64,000 nucleotides of DNA from Siphonodentalium dalli (GCA_032622095.1 CP136063.1:11697814-11761813); one strand, 5' to 3'. Shown: positions 1-10,113, counted from the first letter of the stretch. Translations and numbers: made by a program. Notes: generated by a model from the letters alone, not told the origin.

Positions 1-522
1 TTACATACCACTAGCGGTTTGTCAGCGATACTAGTAACTATTTATAACGGTATATACAGATATTGTGCGGTATATTGCAAATGTATGGCACAGCATAGAG
101 ACAACTGAAATGAAAATGCGACTTATATCATTTCTGATGTATTTTAAACATGAAGTCCTGGTCGATAGCGAGTCAGACTTATTCTGGCTGGAAAACATAT
201 AATAGTACACGAGTACCCATGCAATACTCCACACAATTAATGCTGAAGCATGCTTGGTGTCTCGTGTGTAATGCGATTTTCTGGGTAAGGGCAAATGACA
301 GCCAATCATATCTGCATACTACACAAAACATTCTTCAGGGTATGAAATAATAACTCACCACATGCATGCTCAATATCCTATGAGTTCCTCAAATATTGCT
401 ACACGATTGGCTAATTCGTTGATTGCTAAAAAATGGGACTGTCACAATGAATTTTTTGCCCATTCGATATCAAACTTATTGTTGCAATATGCCTCCTTCA
501 AGAAACTGTTCTTGCATCAAAC
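1..522. other. no gene recognised
   Basis: Only short open frames without recognisable motifs are seen on either strand. The sequence is AT-rich and may be the 5' flank of the decayed coding region that follows. Confidence 0.4.
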
Positions 523-2070
523 ATGAAGAATTGTCAAGTAACAAAAAGTTCACCATTCACGGGCGAGAACACAAAATGTTTTAAAAATCGGAAACTGAGG
601 GTCTCATTTCTCAAGGGCTGTTACCAGATCGATTTCGATGGTTGTGTACTGCGTGTGTGGAATATTCACAGCATGCAACGACGTGTAGCTAAGCTTCTAA
701 TGCAAGTGTACAACAGGCTGCATTCAGGGAAGTATTGAGTGCTATAAGGGATTGTCAGCTTTCAAACGATGAACTTCAAATGTTAGCATTTGAGTTAGGG
801 AGGAGTCAATGTGATGAAGTTTTGGATGGGACAAAGAACGGTATTATTGATAATTACAATGTTGACTATTTGAAATATTTCTCCGCTTCGGTGTGGTTTA
901 CGTCGCAAAATGAGGTTATGACTAAATTTCTTCTTGGAATAACTGACGCGGAAAATAATACAAAGGAAATTAACTCCTTGTGCTTGGCAATGGAACGCGA
1001 GGCACTTGAACTATGTTGGCCCTTGTTCTTTCATAATAAATTTATTAACTCACTATCTCACTGGAAGCAAGACAATATGTGCACTAAATGGAACTCTTAG
1101 ACCTTCCAGTTCCCACACAAGCATTCGGAAATGGATAAGTGATAATGGCAATGTACCGAATGTCGTTCCCGATGAATGAGATTGCTTTACATTTTTTTAT
1201 AATAGTCAGGTTATTGGGAAAATATGGCGTGTGGAGGACGATTCTAAGCCAGATATAAGCATCACAACAAACATTTTACATTTATTTCCTGGACCTCTTT
1301 CTAATATTCAGTGGAATGAGGATCTATCCCCACGACACTGAAATTTTATTAAAGCAGAAGATCGCCAAAATGTTTTTAATTCACTAACGACCCTTATTGA
1401 AAATGATGAAGCGGTGTTTCGCACAGAACGCTCTAAGTATATTAATTCTGTTTTAAAACAGATTGTGCATGAAAATTCAATGTTGATGAGCACAGACGAT
1501 AAAGGACAATTTGTTGAGTTCAGTGATTTAAATCCTATTTTGAAACAAACACATGACAATAAATCAGATCACTATGCTTTTGTTGATGGCTGCCAATCTG
1601 GTTCGCCGCCCACAGCTGTAGTCGGTGAGCCCATTTTCGAAAATCCGAATGGTTATGAGTCGGTAACAACTATACTTGACAAATTGAATCATGATTTATC
1701 AGCGTCTAGTTGTCGGAAATGGAACATTCTAGGTTGTGATTGGTCGCCATTCACCCTGGTTCATAGACTGATTGACACTTCTTTCATTTGTATACAATGT
1801 TCTAACAACTATATTGGAGAGGAAGTGTTCATACGGCACCAGTTGGAAAGTCATGGTATATGTAACTATAAAATTAAATCTGCTGACATGAAATATGGGG
1901 ACATATTTGTGTTACCTGGATTTGGCCATTTTGAACTGAACCTAGTGAAAGCATTTTTTAAAAATATATTGGGATACAATTCTGAGTCGTGTTGCTAACA
2001 TGTTAGGATTGAGATCACCGAAAGCCATCGCCAGCTGTCTTAGATGTGCCGATCACCACACACTCTTTAA
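523..2070 (+). pseudogene. decayed transposon-type coding region, family unnamed
   Basis: Three open stretches (about 523-738, 735-1100 and 1414-1998) plus readable sequence between them give one broken protein on the plus strand. A frame change lies near 735. Two in-frame TGA codons interrupt it near 1178 and 1339. Another frame change near 1970 lets the protein continue to about 2069 (frame reading ILSRVANMLGLRSPKA). Readable motifs include WKQDNMCTKW, GKIWRVEDDSKPD, WSPFTLVHRLIDTSFICIQC and LPGFGHFELNLVKAFFK. The last motif, followed by a Cys/His segment, resembles large multi-copy invertebrate proteins of the DUF6589-like or transposon-associated type, but I cannot name the family firmly. 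It ends where a palindromic minisatellite begins. I infer an old mobile-element gene rather than a host gene. Confidence 0.55.
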
Positions 2071-2130
2071 AAAATAGGTACTTCAGAGTACATACGTAGT
2101 ACTAAGCTTTGACCCAGGGGGAGTACCAAC

Positions 2131-2550
2131 TGTCTGGTACTCTGGGGTACCAAAAGTGGTACTCTGGAGTACCAAAAGTTTAGGTACTCTGGAGTACCAA
2201 AAGTTTAGGTACTCTGGAGTACCAAAAGTGGTACTCTGGAGTACCAAAAGTGGTACTCTGGAGTACCAAAAGTTTAGGTACTCTAGAGTACCAAAATGAT
2301 TGGTACTCTGAATTACCTTATAAATATTTTGATTCTATCCGGGCATTGTGCATATAATACCCACTCTGCCGTTATGCCACCGAATTCATGACGCACACGA
2401 CAAGAGGTACCAAGAAATACACGCTTTCTTGACACACCCATTATATTATATGAAGTACCGAATATAAAGACAGGTACTCTGAAGTATTTAGGTACTATGC
2501 ATAGTACCTAGCAATTTGGTACTCTAGAGTACCAAACATATAGGTAGTAA
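2131..2550. repeat. palindromic minisatellite GGTACTCTGGAGTACC
   Basis: Between 2131 and 2317 the 16-bp near-palindrome GGTACTCTGGAGTACC recurs about seven times, separated by AAAAGT or AAAAGTTTA spacers, giving 21-25-bp units. Isolated or diverged units follow at about 2473-2550. Each unit is self-complementary and can form a small hairpin. Confidence 0.85.
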
Positions 2551-2889
2551 GTGGAGAACCTGCCCAGATACCAAGCACTCGAAATTACGAAACATGGCCG
2601 ACGGCAAATTTAACAATGTGGCAATTTAGATTCCAAATGAAGCTATGGCGTTTAAACATTGAATAAAGTACAAAACCACTCCATTACATAGTGATAATGA
2701 AATAATCCGAATTATACATGCATTACTTTTATTAGTATAGAACCTTGATCGTGATTTTGTACTTAAATTAAAGTTTAAGATCTCGATTTCAGGATTCCCT
2801 GTTCCCTGCATGTGTAGTAAAATTGGTCTGAATGTCCAAAAATAATTTCTTAATTTGTGTGCAATAATATTAAGTAAACATAAATCAAA
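2551..2889. other. no gene recognised
   Basis: AT-rich spacer between the minisatellite and the satellite array. An 88-codon minus-strand open frame has no recognisable motif and is not supported. Confidence 0.4.
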
Positions 2890-4160
2890 CATCTTGGAAC
2901 TGGTCTGGATGAAACACCGATCGATCTAGAATAGCCCGATAAATAAAAAAACTACATGCGATAAATCGAAAACCTTTGCGATTCGCAAACAACTTTGCAA
3001 CAAGTACCGGTATATATCAGATTTAGTGTAAAGGTTTTCGATTGATTACAAAATGTTTGCGATTAATCGCAATGGTTTGTGATTTATCGCAGATATATTT
3101 TCATGCATTGGCATTAATGGACTTGAATCGTATAAATATAAATATAATCCGACAACTTCAACAGGTCTGGGTAAACCACCAATCGATCTATAATAGCATG
3201 GTTGGGCTAAAATAGACCGATCGTTCTTTGGCAGCAAGCATGCATGTGGTATAAGGCGAGCAAACATTCGCGATAAATCACAAAACAACATTGCGAAAAA
3301 TTACAAACACTTGGCAATAACGCGCAAGCCTTTACGATAAATCTCAGACATCTTTACGAGAACTCTCAGACTGCGTACTGGGTGATTAAATTTTGCGAAT
3401 TATCGCAAACATGTTTGAGATTTGTGGCAAACTTTTTTGGTGCTAAAAATATCTTAATTTGTGTGTAAACATTATAAATCAGCCATCTTAAACAGGTCTC
3501 AGTGAACAATCTATCAATTTATAATTGAATGGTCGGGCTAAAATAGACCGATCAGTCATTCTCAGCCAGATTCAGGAATGTTCAGAGAAGCAAAACTTTG
3601 CGAAAAATCACAAACACCTTCGTGATAACACGCAAACCATTACGATAAATCTCAAACATCTTTACGATAAATCTCAGACTACGTACTCTGTGAATAAATT
3701 TTTTTATCTATCGCAAAGATGTTTGAGATTTGTCGCAAACGATTTTTTGGCACTAATGGGCTTCTGTGAATATTATAAATCAGAAATCTTAAACAGGTCT
3801 GAGTGAACCTATCAATCTATGCCCGGTCGGACTAAAATAGACCGATCAGTCATTCACAGCCAAATGCATGAGTGATGAGGGAGCAAATCTTTGCGATAAA
3901 TCACAAACACTTTTGTGATAACACACAAACCTTTACGATAAATCTCAAAGATCTTTACGATAACTCTCAGACTACGTACTGGGCGATTATATTCTGCGAT
4001 TTATCGCAAAGATGTTTGAGATTTGTCGCAAAGGCTTTTTGCCGATAATGGGCTTCTGTGAACATTATAAATCAGACATCTTAACAGGTCTGAGTGAACA
4101 ACCTATAAATCTATAATTGCCCGGACATGCTAAAATAGACCGATCGGTCATTCACAGCCA
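2890..4160. repeat. satellite of about five ~300-bp units
   Basis: A module reading ACAGGTCTGAGTGAACAA, then TCAATCTATAAT, then CTAAAATAGACCGATC recurs near 2895, 3165, 3495, 3795 and 4085. Between the modules lie many variants of GCGATAAATCRCAAAC and its complement (TTTGCGATTTATCGC). Spacing is about 270-330 bp. The units are diverged from one another, so the array is old. No coding capacity is supported. Confidence 0.8.
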
Positions 4161-4738
4161 ATGGAACAAATCTTTGCGAAAACTCCCAAACCTTTGTAAA
4201 TAGTGTGCGATAAGCAAAATACTCAAAATTGGGGAGACCATTACGGTAACTTTGGTTAATTAACTGTTGTTTGAAAAATACCGCTATAGCGCTCACTAGT
4301 CCTCGCTACAAGGAGATGTTGAATGGGTTACCAGAATTATTATCACTCTCCAAAAAAAATGTGTTTTGTTTATCGTACACTTCCAATGGGCTGTATCAGT
4401 AAATGAACAAATACTAAGATACATGTAACACAAAGAGAGTTTAATGTATTTAATATATGATAAAGTTTGGTAAAGCCATAGCTAATAAATTATTCTCCAT
4501 TCGCATCTATGCGTCAATAAGTCAACACTTGGCATTGCCTGATCACCAGAGCCATATAATGTAGAATGTCGCTAATATGGTTTCCAGTTACAGTGTATGG
4601 ATGAGGTTATTCCTAGCAAAGCGGAAATGACCGAATCGCTCAGAATGATAACCACACATGTAGCCAGACATGTTTTGATAAGAACATGAAGCATCTGGAC
4701 ATTGGAATGGTCTACATGTTCATGTATGTATACAGCTA
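4161..4738. other. no gene recognised
   Basis: AT-rich unique-looking sequence between the satellite and a small MITE. No motif or repeat was recognised. Confidence 0.4.
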
Positions 4739-5108
4739 AGCTCTAATTGACCCCTCCCCCTAAACGACATTGGCCACCAATATCACGAGTAGTTGCGAAT
4801 GATGGTCAGTGACCAACTTTGAATGTTAATTAAATCATAAACAAATTATTAATTGAAATATTGTTTTGTGTATAGTTAATATGGTGCATGGCGCTGGTGA
4901 AAAGGTGGACTGGGTGTTTACAAGGTGTCCATGTGATAAATTAGTGCGAAGTACAGTGGTAGCAAAATATTATTTATAAGACTGTAAGATTATCTGCGGT
5001 TGCCACATATCAACCACTTGACCATGGTTGAACGGCGGTATGGTATAACCGATGTCATTAATGCCCTACAACCTTGTTAAAGTGGGGGGGGGGTGATCAA
5101 TTAGAGCA
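4739..5108. mobile_element. 370-bp MITE with TA target duplication
   Basis: The ends are inverted: the left end reads AGCTCTAATTGACCCC, and the complement of the right end reads TGCTCTAATTGATCACCCC. TA flanks both sides (4737-4738 and 5109-5110). No coding sequence is inside. The TA duplication fits a Tc1/mariner-like source. The match is short, so the exact ends could shift by a base. Confidence 0.6.
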
Positions 5109-5965
5109 TAGCGGTAGTACGTTACTAAAAGCTTGCGATTGCGATTGATTCAGTTATAACGTGGAGCCCAGAATTGGATCCATATCTCCGAGATTATCCA
5201 CCATTCCATAAATATATCAGAACAGTATCACAGGCGTTTCGATCAAAAGAATAGCAGACTTCGTAACTGGGCGACATATGTCATGGCGACATGGTTCTCA
5301 AATCACGTTTCGATGAAAATTGAAGAATATTATCTGTCGTCCTTTGCACAGGTACTTGTACGTTATACCCATCAAACTTGTTGAACTGTGACGTCATGAC
5401 TCTGACTAATTTCTACAGAATCGGATGTCTCGTAATCATAGTCACCAGTGGTTGACGCTTGTGAGTTAATTCAGGTTTATATTGTTGTGAAACTTAAGTA
5501 TCTGTCTTTTGTAATTCACAATACTTTTGTGTTGTGCATGTAACACCACTGCATTCAATGACTTTTCAATTCGGTCTGGTTCGGTTCACCGAATATTTGC
5601 TCTTTCTATAATGTAAACGCCCGTTATTTTTTCGGAGGTTATATATCATCTTGTCCCGTCCATGTACAACCATAATCCAGAGAGTGCTGACAATATTCCA
5701 GGTTATTGAGAAGCCAGTTAGGTCCAATTTCACACACAAAAAATATGTTGATGAATTTCAGAGAAGTTACTTCCCTAATCTTAAATCCACCCAGCGAGCG
5801 AACAACGTCCTAGAAACTGGCATAATACTATAAGGCGTGTAAGTCGACTCCGATTCCAACATAAAATGTCTAAGTCTGAGGTTCGTTTGTCTCTTCGTCC
5901 ATGTTTATAAACTGTGAAAAATCTCAATCATCTCAACTTGAAGTGATGAACGCCGCCATTTTATC
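5109..5965. other. no gene recognised
   Basis: No conserved protein motif. A 60-codon plus-strand open frame at 5651-5833 has no recognisable feature and no splice context that I trust. Confidence 0.35.
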
Positions 5966-6094
5966 GAGATCGGCTAGTACCAAACCAATTATATCACGTG
6001 ATGCCATCACGTGGGTAACACTTGGGTACCGAGATCGCGCTAGTGCCAAATTAATTATCACGTGATGCCATCACGTGGCTAACATTTGGGTTCC
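5966..6094. repeat. 65-bp tandem duplication rich in CACGTG
   Basis: Two adjacent units begin GAGATCGG/GAGATCGCG at 5966 and 6031. Each contains ATCACGTGATGCCATCACGTG (read as 20+1 bases), so each has two CACGTG E-boxes in a self-complementary arrangement. The units have diverged slightly. It could be a regulatory block or a repeat end; nothing distinguishes these. Confidence 0.7.
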
Positions 6095-6543
6095 GATAGT
6101 GGATAATACCAACATGTGTGGTACTATATCAATATTTAGAACCAAATTCTTCTCGGTACCCGTTGGTCTGGTACTAACAGACATATTGGCACTACCTTAG
6201 TACCTATATGGCTTGTTATTTCTAAGTGCGCAAGCCGTGGCTAATGTTGCAAATTGTATTTGAAGGAACGAAGGATGAAATTTTCATGTCACATATTGTT
6301 CTGCGTCTAACGAAACTATAGACTATAATTACTTACAAAATAGTCGAAATTCCAATTTGAAGACAATGTTCACCATGTCATTAACATTTTTATTTGCATT
6401 TAAGCTGTTTCGAGCCGGTATAAGGAGGAACAACAGTTCAATAGCACACGCGGCCTTAACAAAATTGTGTTTGTTATTCTTTTGTACAAATGCACCAAAT
6501 TATAGAGAGATATATGTTAGATGCAGTCTTTTGCGAGTATTGA
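6095..6543. other. left flank of the large palindrome
   Basis: Variants of GGTACCNNTGG-type words recur (6097-6190). An open frame that runs from 6357 into the palindrome arm has no recognisable domain. The sequence up to 6543 has no counterpart at the right end of the palindrome, so this is the flank. Confidence 0.45.
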
Positions 6544-6888
6544 TTGATGATACCGACCCTGTTTGGTGTCATTTCAGGAACGATAACTCTATCCGACCTA
6601 CATTCTCTGCAGTACTACCGTCGGAGTTTGACCTATATTCTCCGCCCACGCGTCGGTCTATTTGTATCGGTTGGACATGTCCGGACATGACCCGCTGGTT
6701 ATATCCAGATTTCTCCATATGAATGGTATATTATCTACATGTATATCACGTGATGATCTCGGTGGGGTAGCTTCAGTCTTGAATATTAAAGGGATACTAG
6801 GCTCTCACTGGGGATGATTATTAAAGTGACACTCACTATGGATGAATGTTAAAGTAACACATGGCGCACACTGTGGGATAATGTTAAA

Positions 6889-7100
6889 GTGACACTCGCA
6901 TTGAAAACTTCCAAAAAGTTCAAAAAGGTCAAAAAGTTCAAAAAGTTCAAAAAGTTCAAAAAGTTCAAAAAGTTCAAAAAGTTCAAAAAGTTCAAAAACT
7001 TACAAAATTTCAAAAATTTCGAAAAACTTCAAAAACTTCAAAAACTTCACAAATTTCACAAATTTCACAAATTTCAAAAAACTTCAAAAATTAAACAAAA
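6889..7100. repeat. TTCAAAAAG tandem repeat (mirrored at about 11576-11790)
   Basis: Nine-base units TTCAAAAAG repeat about nine times and decay into ACTTCAAAAAC-like units. Just upstream, TTAAAGTGACACTC-like units repeat three or four times at roughly 40-bp spacing (6788-6898). The long open frame through this repeat, rich in Lys-Phe-Lys, is a by-product of the 9-bp period and is not called as a gene. The right arm carries one or two more units. Confidence 0.85.
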
Positions 7101-7212
7101 TTCAGGATTTAGTCATAAATGTGACCCGCTATATCAAATCCAGTCGGAAGTCGGGATTTTTTTTATCCTGTGCCAATGCATTCTCTTATCTATGCGAGTC
7201 GACCAGCCGCCC

Positions 7213-7253
<41 letters not shown>

Positions 7254-7349
7254 TGTAATGCGCATGTCAACGCCGCGCCGCCGGCGGCGGCGGCAACTAC
7301 ATAATCCTATGGCATGCAAAGAAATTGGCGGCGGCGGTTAAGGATTTAG

Positions 7350-7380
7350 TCAGTGATGATACTGTTGTTGTTGTTGTTGG

Positions 7381-7414
<34 letters not shown>

Positions 7415-7736
7415 GGTGGTGATGTTGTTGTTGTTGTTGGTGTTGTTGTTGTTGTTGGTGTTGTTGTTGTTGTGGCTGATGATACTGTTGTTGTTGTTGG
7501 TGTTGTTGTTGTTGGTGTTGTTGTTGTTGTTGTTGTTGTTGTGGCTGATGATACTGTTGTTGTTGTTTGTGTTGTTGTTGTTGTTGTTGTTGGTGTTGTT
7601 GTTGTTGTTGTGGCTGATGATACTGTTGTTGTTGTTGTTGTTGTTGTTCTGAAGGCGTGTGTTTAACTTTGATATGACGCTTCAAACTATCTTGCCAAGC
7701 ATAGACACTTAAGCACTCTTCACATTGATACTTCAT
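7350..7736 (-). CDS. single C2H2 finger plus poly-glutamine protein (left arm)
   Basis: A 128-residue protein. Residues 1-26 form one classical C2H2 finger (C-x2-C-x12-H-x4-H, starting YQCEEC and ending HIKVKH). The rest, from about residue 33, is almost all Gln with interspersed His and a repeated QYHQPQQQQ motif, encoded by CAA runs. A lone finger with a low-complexity tail suggests a nucleic-acid-binding factor whose tail mediates protein contacts, but that is inference. The start ATG lies 45 bp downstream of a TATA-like TATATAAATA (complement at 7781-7790). It differs from its right-arm twin by Arg/Cys in the finger helix and by glutamine number. The CAA run itself could be read in any frame, but the finger lies in this one. 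Confidence 0.7.
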
Positions 7737-7780
7737 TTTCCTATATAATCAGTGAAATCGAGCGTTCTTCTATGCACCTA

Positions 7781-7790
7781 TATTTATATA
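7781..7790 (-). promoter_or_regulatory. TATA-like box, left finger/poly-Q gene
   Basis: On the minus strand the sequence reads TATATAAATA, about 45 bp upstream of the start codon at 7736. It is mirrored exactly at 10872-10881. Confidence 0.5.
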
Positions 7791-8412
7791 GAACAGAAAC
7801 AAGGGAAACGTGGTGGACTAGTTAACTAGTTCAGGCTGTCGTTCACAACGTCTCTTAGTGTTGTTTGTACTGGATACAAATTTATCACATTGGCTACAAT
7901 ACAACCTACCTATTCAAATGTCAATGCAATTATGAGTGAATTCAAAATGAGAGTATATATATAAGCATTTGTATCGACATCTCGTGAATCTATCGAAATA
8001 TCTTACTTCTCTTTCCAAATTGCGTAATAATTATGTTGAGGTTCAGTGGGTACGTCCTATATATCCAGCTGAAGGCAGAATGGACAATTGCTTCCTCTGA
8101 TGTACAGTTAGTTTGAATCAGTAAACATATGCACATGATTGTGTCTGTGCAACTTGAAACAATACAATTAAAATCTGGTCGTTTTCGGCGGCGGCCGTAA
8201 TGCGCATGTCAACGCCGCGCCACCGGCGGCGGAGGCGGCGGCGGCGGCGGTGGCGGCGGCGGTTAAGGATTTAGTCACAAATATGGCTTGTTTCCATTCA
8301 TCGGAAAACTATGGGGGTAAGGTGGTGAGCGCCACCGAAAAAAGCAAGTGAGCGAGGGAAAAAAGAGAAAAATAACATGACAAGTGGTACATAGTACAAT
8401 TTATTATATTAA

Positions 8413-8478
8413 CTATTCACTGTCACTTTCGTCCGAATTGTCATCACTTTCGTCAGATGTGTCATTTGTTTCGTCCAT
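8413..8478 (-). CDS. 21-codon acidic Ser/Asp/Glu-rich ORF (left arm)
   Basis: A short open frame beginning MDETND and ending ESDSE, downstream of the Bcl-2-like gene and beyond a TA microsatellite. On the plus-oriented copy the frame stays open upstream through the TA run (LKYRPLLEKF precedes the Met), in a different frame from the Bcl-2-like gene. It could be an independent micro-ORF or an acidic tail joined by splicing. Coding status is not established. Confidence 0.3.
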   Translation of the reverse strand: MDETNDTSDESDDNSDESDSE

Positions 8479-8503
8479 GAACTTTTCTAGCAATGGTCTG
8501 TAC

Positions 8504-8506
<3 letters not shown>

Positions 8507-8540
<34 letters not shown>
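8507..8540. repeat. TA microsatellite, left arm
   Basis: About 17 TA units between the Bcl-2-like gene and the acidic ORF. The mirrored tract in the right arm is longer. Confidence 0.9.
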
Positions 8541-8548
<8 letters not shown>

Positions 8549-8555
8549 ATTGATA

Positions 8556-9167
8556 TTAATATGTTTGCCAATAATTTACACATCCATGAATCGATCTGAA
8601 AACATTATGGTTCATTGTCAACATTTTTGACGAGTAGTTGTCAATATTTAGACATTCCTGGAAGAAATTATCCCAACTGCCTTCCCGTTCGACCCATTGG
8701 TCAGTGTATAATGTCACGATAGTGTGTGCCCATTGCACAATTTCGCTGACCAATGAGAAGTCGTTGTCTTTGTATGCTTTTAAACACATTTTTCCTGTGA
8801 ACAGGAATGCAGCCATTATTCTCTCCCATGTGTAGGGGCCATCTTCCCGAAATATATTGTCCAACAAGTCACTAAATATATAGGGAAAATGATCCCTATC
8901 GTAATTGTCCAATTTCCCTGTCAGCTCATTTAACAGCCACATGTTATAATTTTCCAGCTGTTGAAGTATTCTTCTTGTGCAGTCACGTATTTCATCTAAC
9001 TCTGATAAATAAAAGTTATTAGTGTCTGGGTAATGAAAGCCGTTTCTCAGAATGATATGCCTGACATAACTTTTCATCAAATATTTCGTAACTGCGCCAA
9101 CTTCCATACTGTTCAATTTCTTGAGCTGTGTATCCATTATTATTTTTTTCCCTTCTACGTCAGACAT
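8556..9167 (-). CDS. Bcl-2-family protein (left arm copy)
   Basis: A 203-residue all-helical protein with the family's two signature motifs. A BH1 match lies at about residues 108-127 (NIFREDGPYTWERIMAAFLF, compare the family pattern ELFRDGxxWGRIxAFFxF). A BH2 match lies at about 157-170 (QWVEREGSWDNFFQ, compare W-I-x-x-x-G-G-W-D-x-F). The 45 residues between them align with the helix-5/helix-6 core (TGKMCLKAYKDND). An N-terminal helix (VTKYLMKSYVRHIILRNG) sits where BH4 is expected. A weak BH3 candidate lies around LDEIRDCTRRILQQLENY but lacks the usual Gly-Asp pair. There is no hydrophobic C-terminal anchor. Family members control outer-membrane permeabilisation in apoptosis; retained BH1/BH2 with weak BH3 favours an anti-apoptotic type, by inference. 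It is intronless and duplicated in the other arm, where Arg near residue 61 is Cys. Confidence 0.75.
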   Translation of the reverse strand: MSDVEGKKIIMDTQLKKLNSMEVGAVTKYLMKSYVRHIILRNGFHYPDTNNFYLSELDEIRDCTRRILQQLENYNMWLLNELTGKLDNYDRDHFPYIFSDLLDNIFREDGPYTWERIMAAFLFTGKMCLKAYKDNDFSLVSEIVQWAHTIVTLYTDQWVEREGSWDNFFQECLNIDNYSSKMLTMNHNVFRSIHGCVNYWQTY

Positions 9168-9486
9168 AAAATATCAACAGTCCCTTTATTATGTTGAGTC
9201 AGCTAACCAATCAAAATGCATGATATTAACGTGTTCCGACATGTTTCATTTCTAATTTTAGATGTTAAATGTGCCGACATTGTTCTTTGTTGTTGTAAAA
9301 AAATTGGCGCGGCGGCAGTGAGGGGGTGATGGGGGCCGCACGCGCGCCAATTTTTTTACAACAACAAAGAACAATGTCGGCACATTTAACATCTAAAATT
9401 AGAAATGAAACATGTCGGAACACGTTAATATCATGCATTTTGATTGGTTAGCTGACTCAACATAATAAAGGGACTGTTGATATTTT
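9168..9486. promoter_or_regulatory. shared divergent promoter region between the Bcl-2-like twins
   Basis: The two 203-codon genes start at 9167 (minus) and 9487 (plus) and read outward. Each 140-bp side holds an inverted CCAAT (ATTGGTTAG), an ATAATAAAGGG element about 20-30 bp before the start and GGCGCG near the centre. Because the sides are reverse complements, any promoter present is symmetrical. Function is inferred from position only. Confidence 0.4.
9311..9343. other. 33-bp asymmetric centre of the palindrome
   Basis: The only part of the inverted repeat without a complement. It is G-rich (GGCGGCAGTGAGGGGGTGAT then GGGGGCCGCACG). It would be the loop of a cruciform, or the junction if the palindrome arose by template switching. 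It is not the standard single-molecule sequencing adapter as far as I can tell. Confidence 0.7.
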
Positions 9487-10098
9487 ATGTCTGACGTAGA
9501 AGGGAAAAAAATAATAATGGATACACAGCTCAAGAAATTGAACAGTATGGAAGTTGGCGCAGTTACGAAATATTTGATGAAAAGTTATGTCAGGCATATC
9601 ATTCTGAGAAACGGCTTTCATTACCCAGACACTAATAACTTTTATTTATCAGAGTTAGATGAAATATGTGACTGCACAAGAAGAATACTTCAACAGCTGG
9701 AAAATTATAACATGTGGCTGTTAAATGAGCTGACAGGGAAATTGGACAATTACGATAGGGATCATTTTCCCTATATATTTAGTGACTTGTTGGACAATAT
9801 ATTTCGGGAAGATGGCCCCTACACATGGGAGAGAATAATGGCTGCATTCCTGTTCACAGGAAAAATGTGTTTAAAAGCATACAAAGACAACGACTTCTCA
9901 TTGGTCAGCGAAATTGTGCAATGGGCACACACTATCGTGACATTATACACTGACCAATGGGTCGAACGGGAAGGCAGTTGGGATAATTTCTTCCAGGAAT
10001 GTCTAAATATTGACAACTACTCGTCAAAAATGTTGACAATGAACCATAATGTTTTCAGATCGATTCATGGATGTGTAAATTATTGGCAAACATATTAA
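9487..10098 (+). CDS. Bcl-2-family protein (right arm copy)
   Basis: Twin of the left-arm protein: 203 residues with the same BH1 (FREDGPYTWERIMAAF) and BH2 (WVEREGSWDNFF) motifs and no membrane tail. The only residue difference I see is Cys for Arg near residue 61 (DEICDCTRR). The start Met follows an AATAAAGGG-containing leader shared with the left copy. The C-terminal 30 residues after BH2 (ending CVNYWQTY) are polar, unlike the membrane anchor of cellular Bcl-2 proteins; soluble relatives occur among viral Bcl-2 homologues. After the stop come a long TA microsatellite, an acidic micro-ORF and an AATAAA-like word (ATAATAAATTG, about 10252-10262). Two nearly identical intact copies suggest recent duplication, gene conversion or an artefact. 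Confidence 0.75.
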   Translation: MSDVEGKKIIMDTQLKKLNSMEVGAVTKYLMKSYVRHIILRNGFHYPDTNNFYLSELDEICDCTRRILQQLENYNMWLLNELTGKLDNYDRDHFPYIFSDLLDNIFREDGPYTWERIMAAFLFTGKMCLKAYKDNDFSLVSEIVQWAHTIVTLYTDQWVEREGSWDNFFQECLNIDNYSSKMLTMNHNVFRSIHGCVNYWQTY

Positions 10099-10105
10099 TA
10101 TCAAT

Positions 10106-10113
<8 letters not shown>

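Larger units (their letters stand above)
7243..8276. repeat. GC-rich direct repeats framing the finger/poly-Q cassette
   Basis: A module of (GGC)n, TAATGCGCATGTCAACGCCG, (GGC)n and GGCGGTTAAGGATTTAGTCA occurs at 7243-7354 and again at 8186-8276, and is mirrored in the right arm. It flanks the zinc-finger/poly-Q gene on both sides. The last motif overlaps that gene's stop codon. A third GGATTTAGTCA lies at about 7107. The surrounding (GGC)n tract differs in length between arms. Confidence 0.75.

Noticed and set aside
6889-7341. 150-codon frame rich in Lys-Phe-Lys and poly-Ala (and 11330-11797)
   Set aside because: It is generated by a 9-bp tandem repeat and a GGC run; no motif, and repeat number differs between arms.
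7325-7666. Long Val- or Leu-rich open frames on the plus strand of the left arm (and mirrored at 10996-11346)
   Set aside because: They are other-frame readings of the CAA/TTG repeat. The real candidate is the minus-strand frame, which includes a complete C2H2 finger before the repeat.
8384-8599. Plus-strand frame opposite the Bcl-2-like gene's 3' region (and 10024-10278)
   Set aside because: Antisense of the acidic micro-ORF and the TA run; no independent support.
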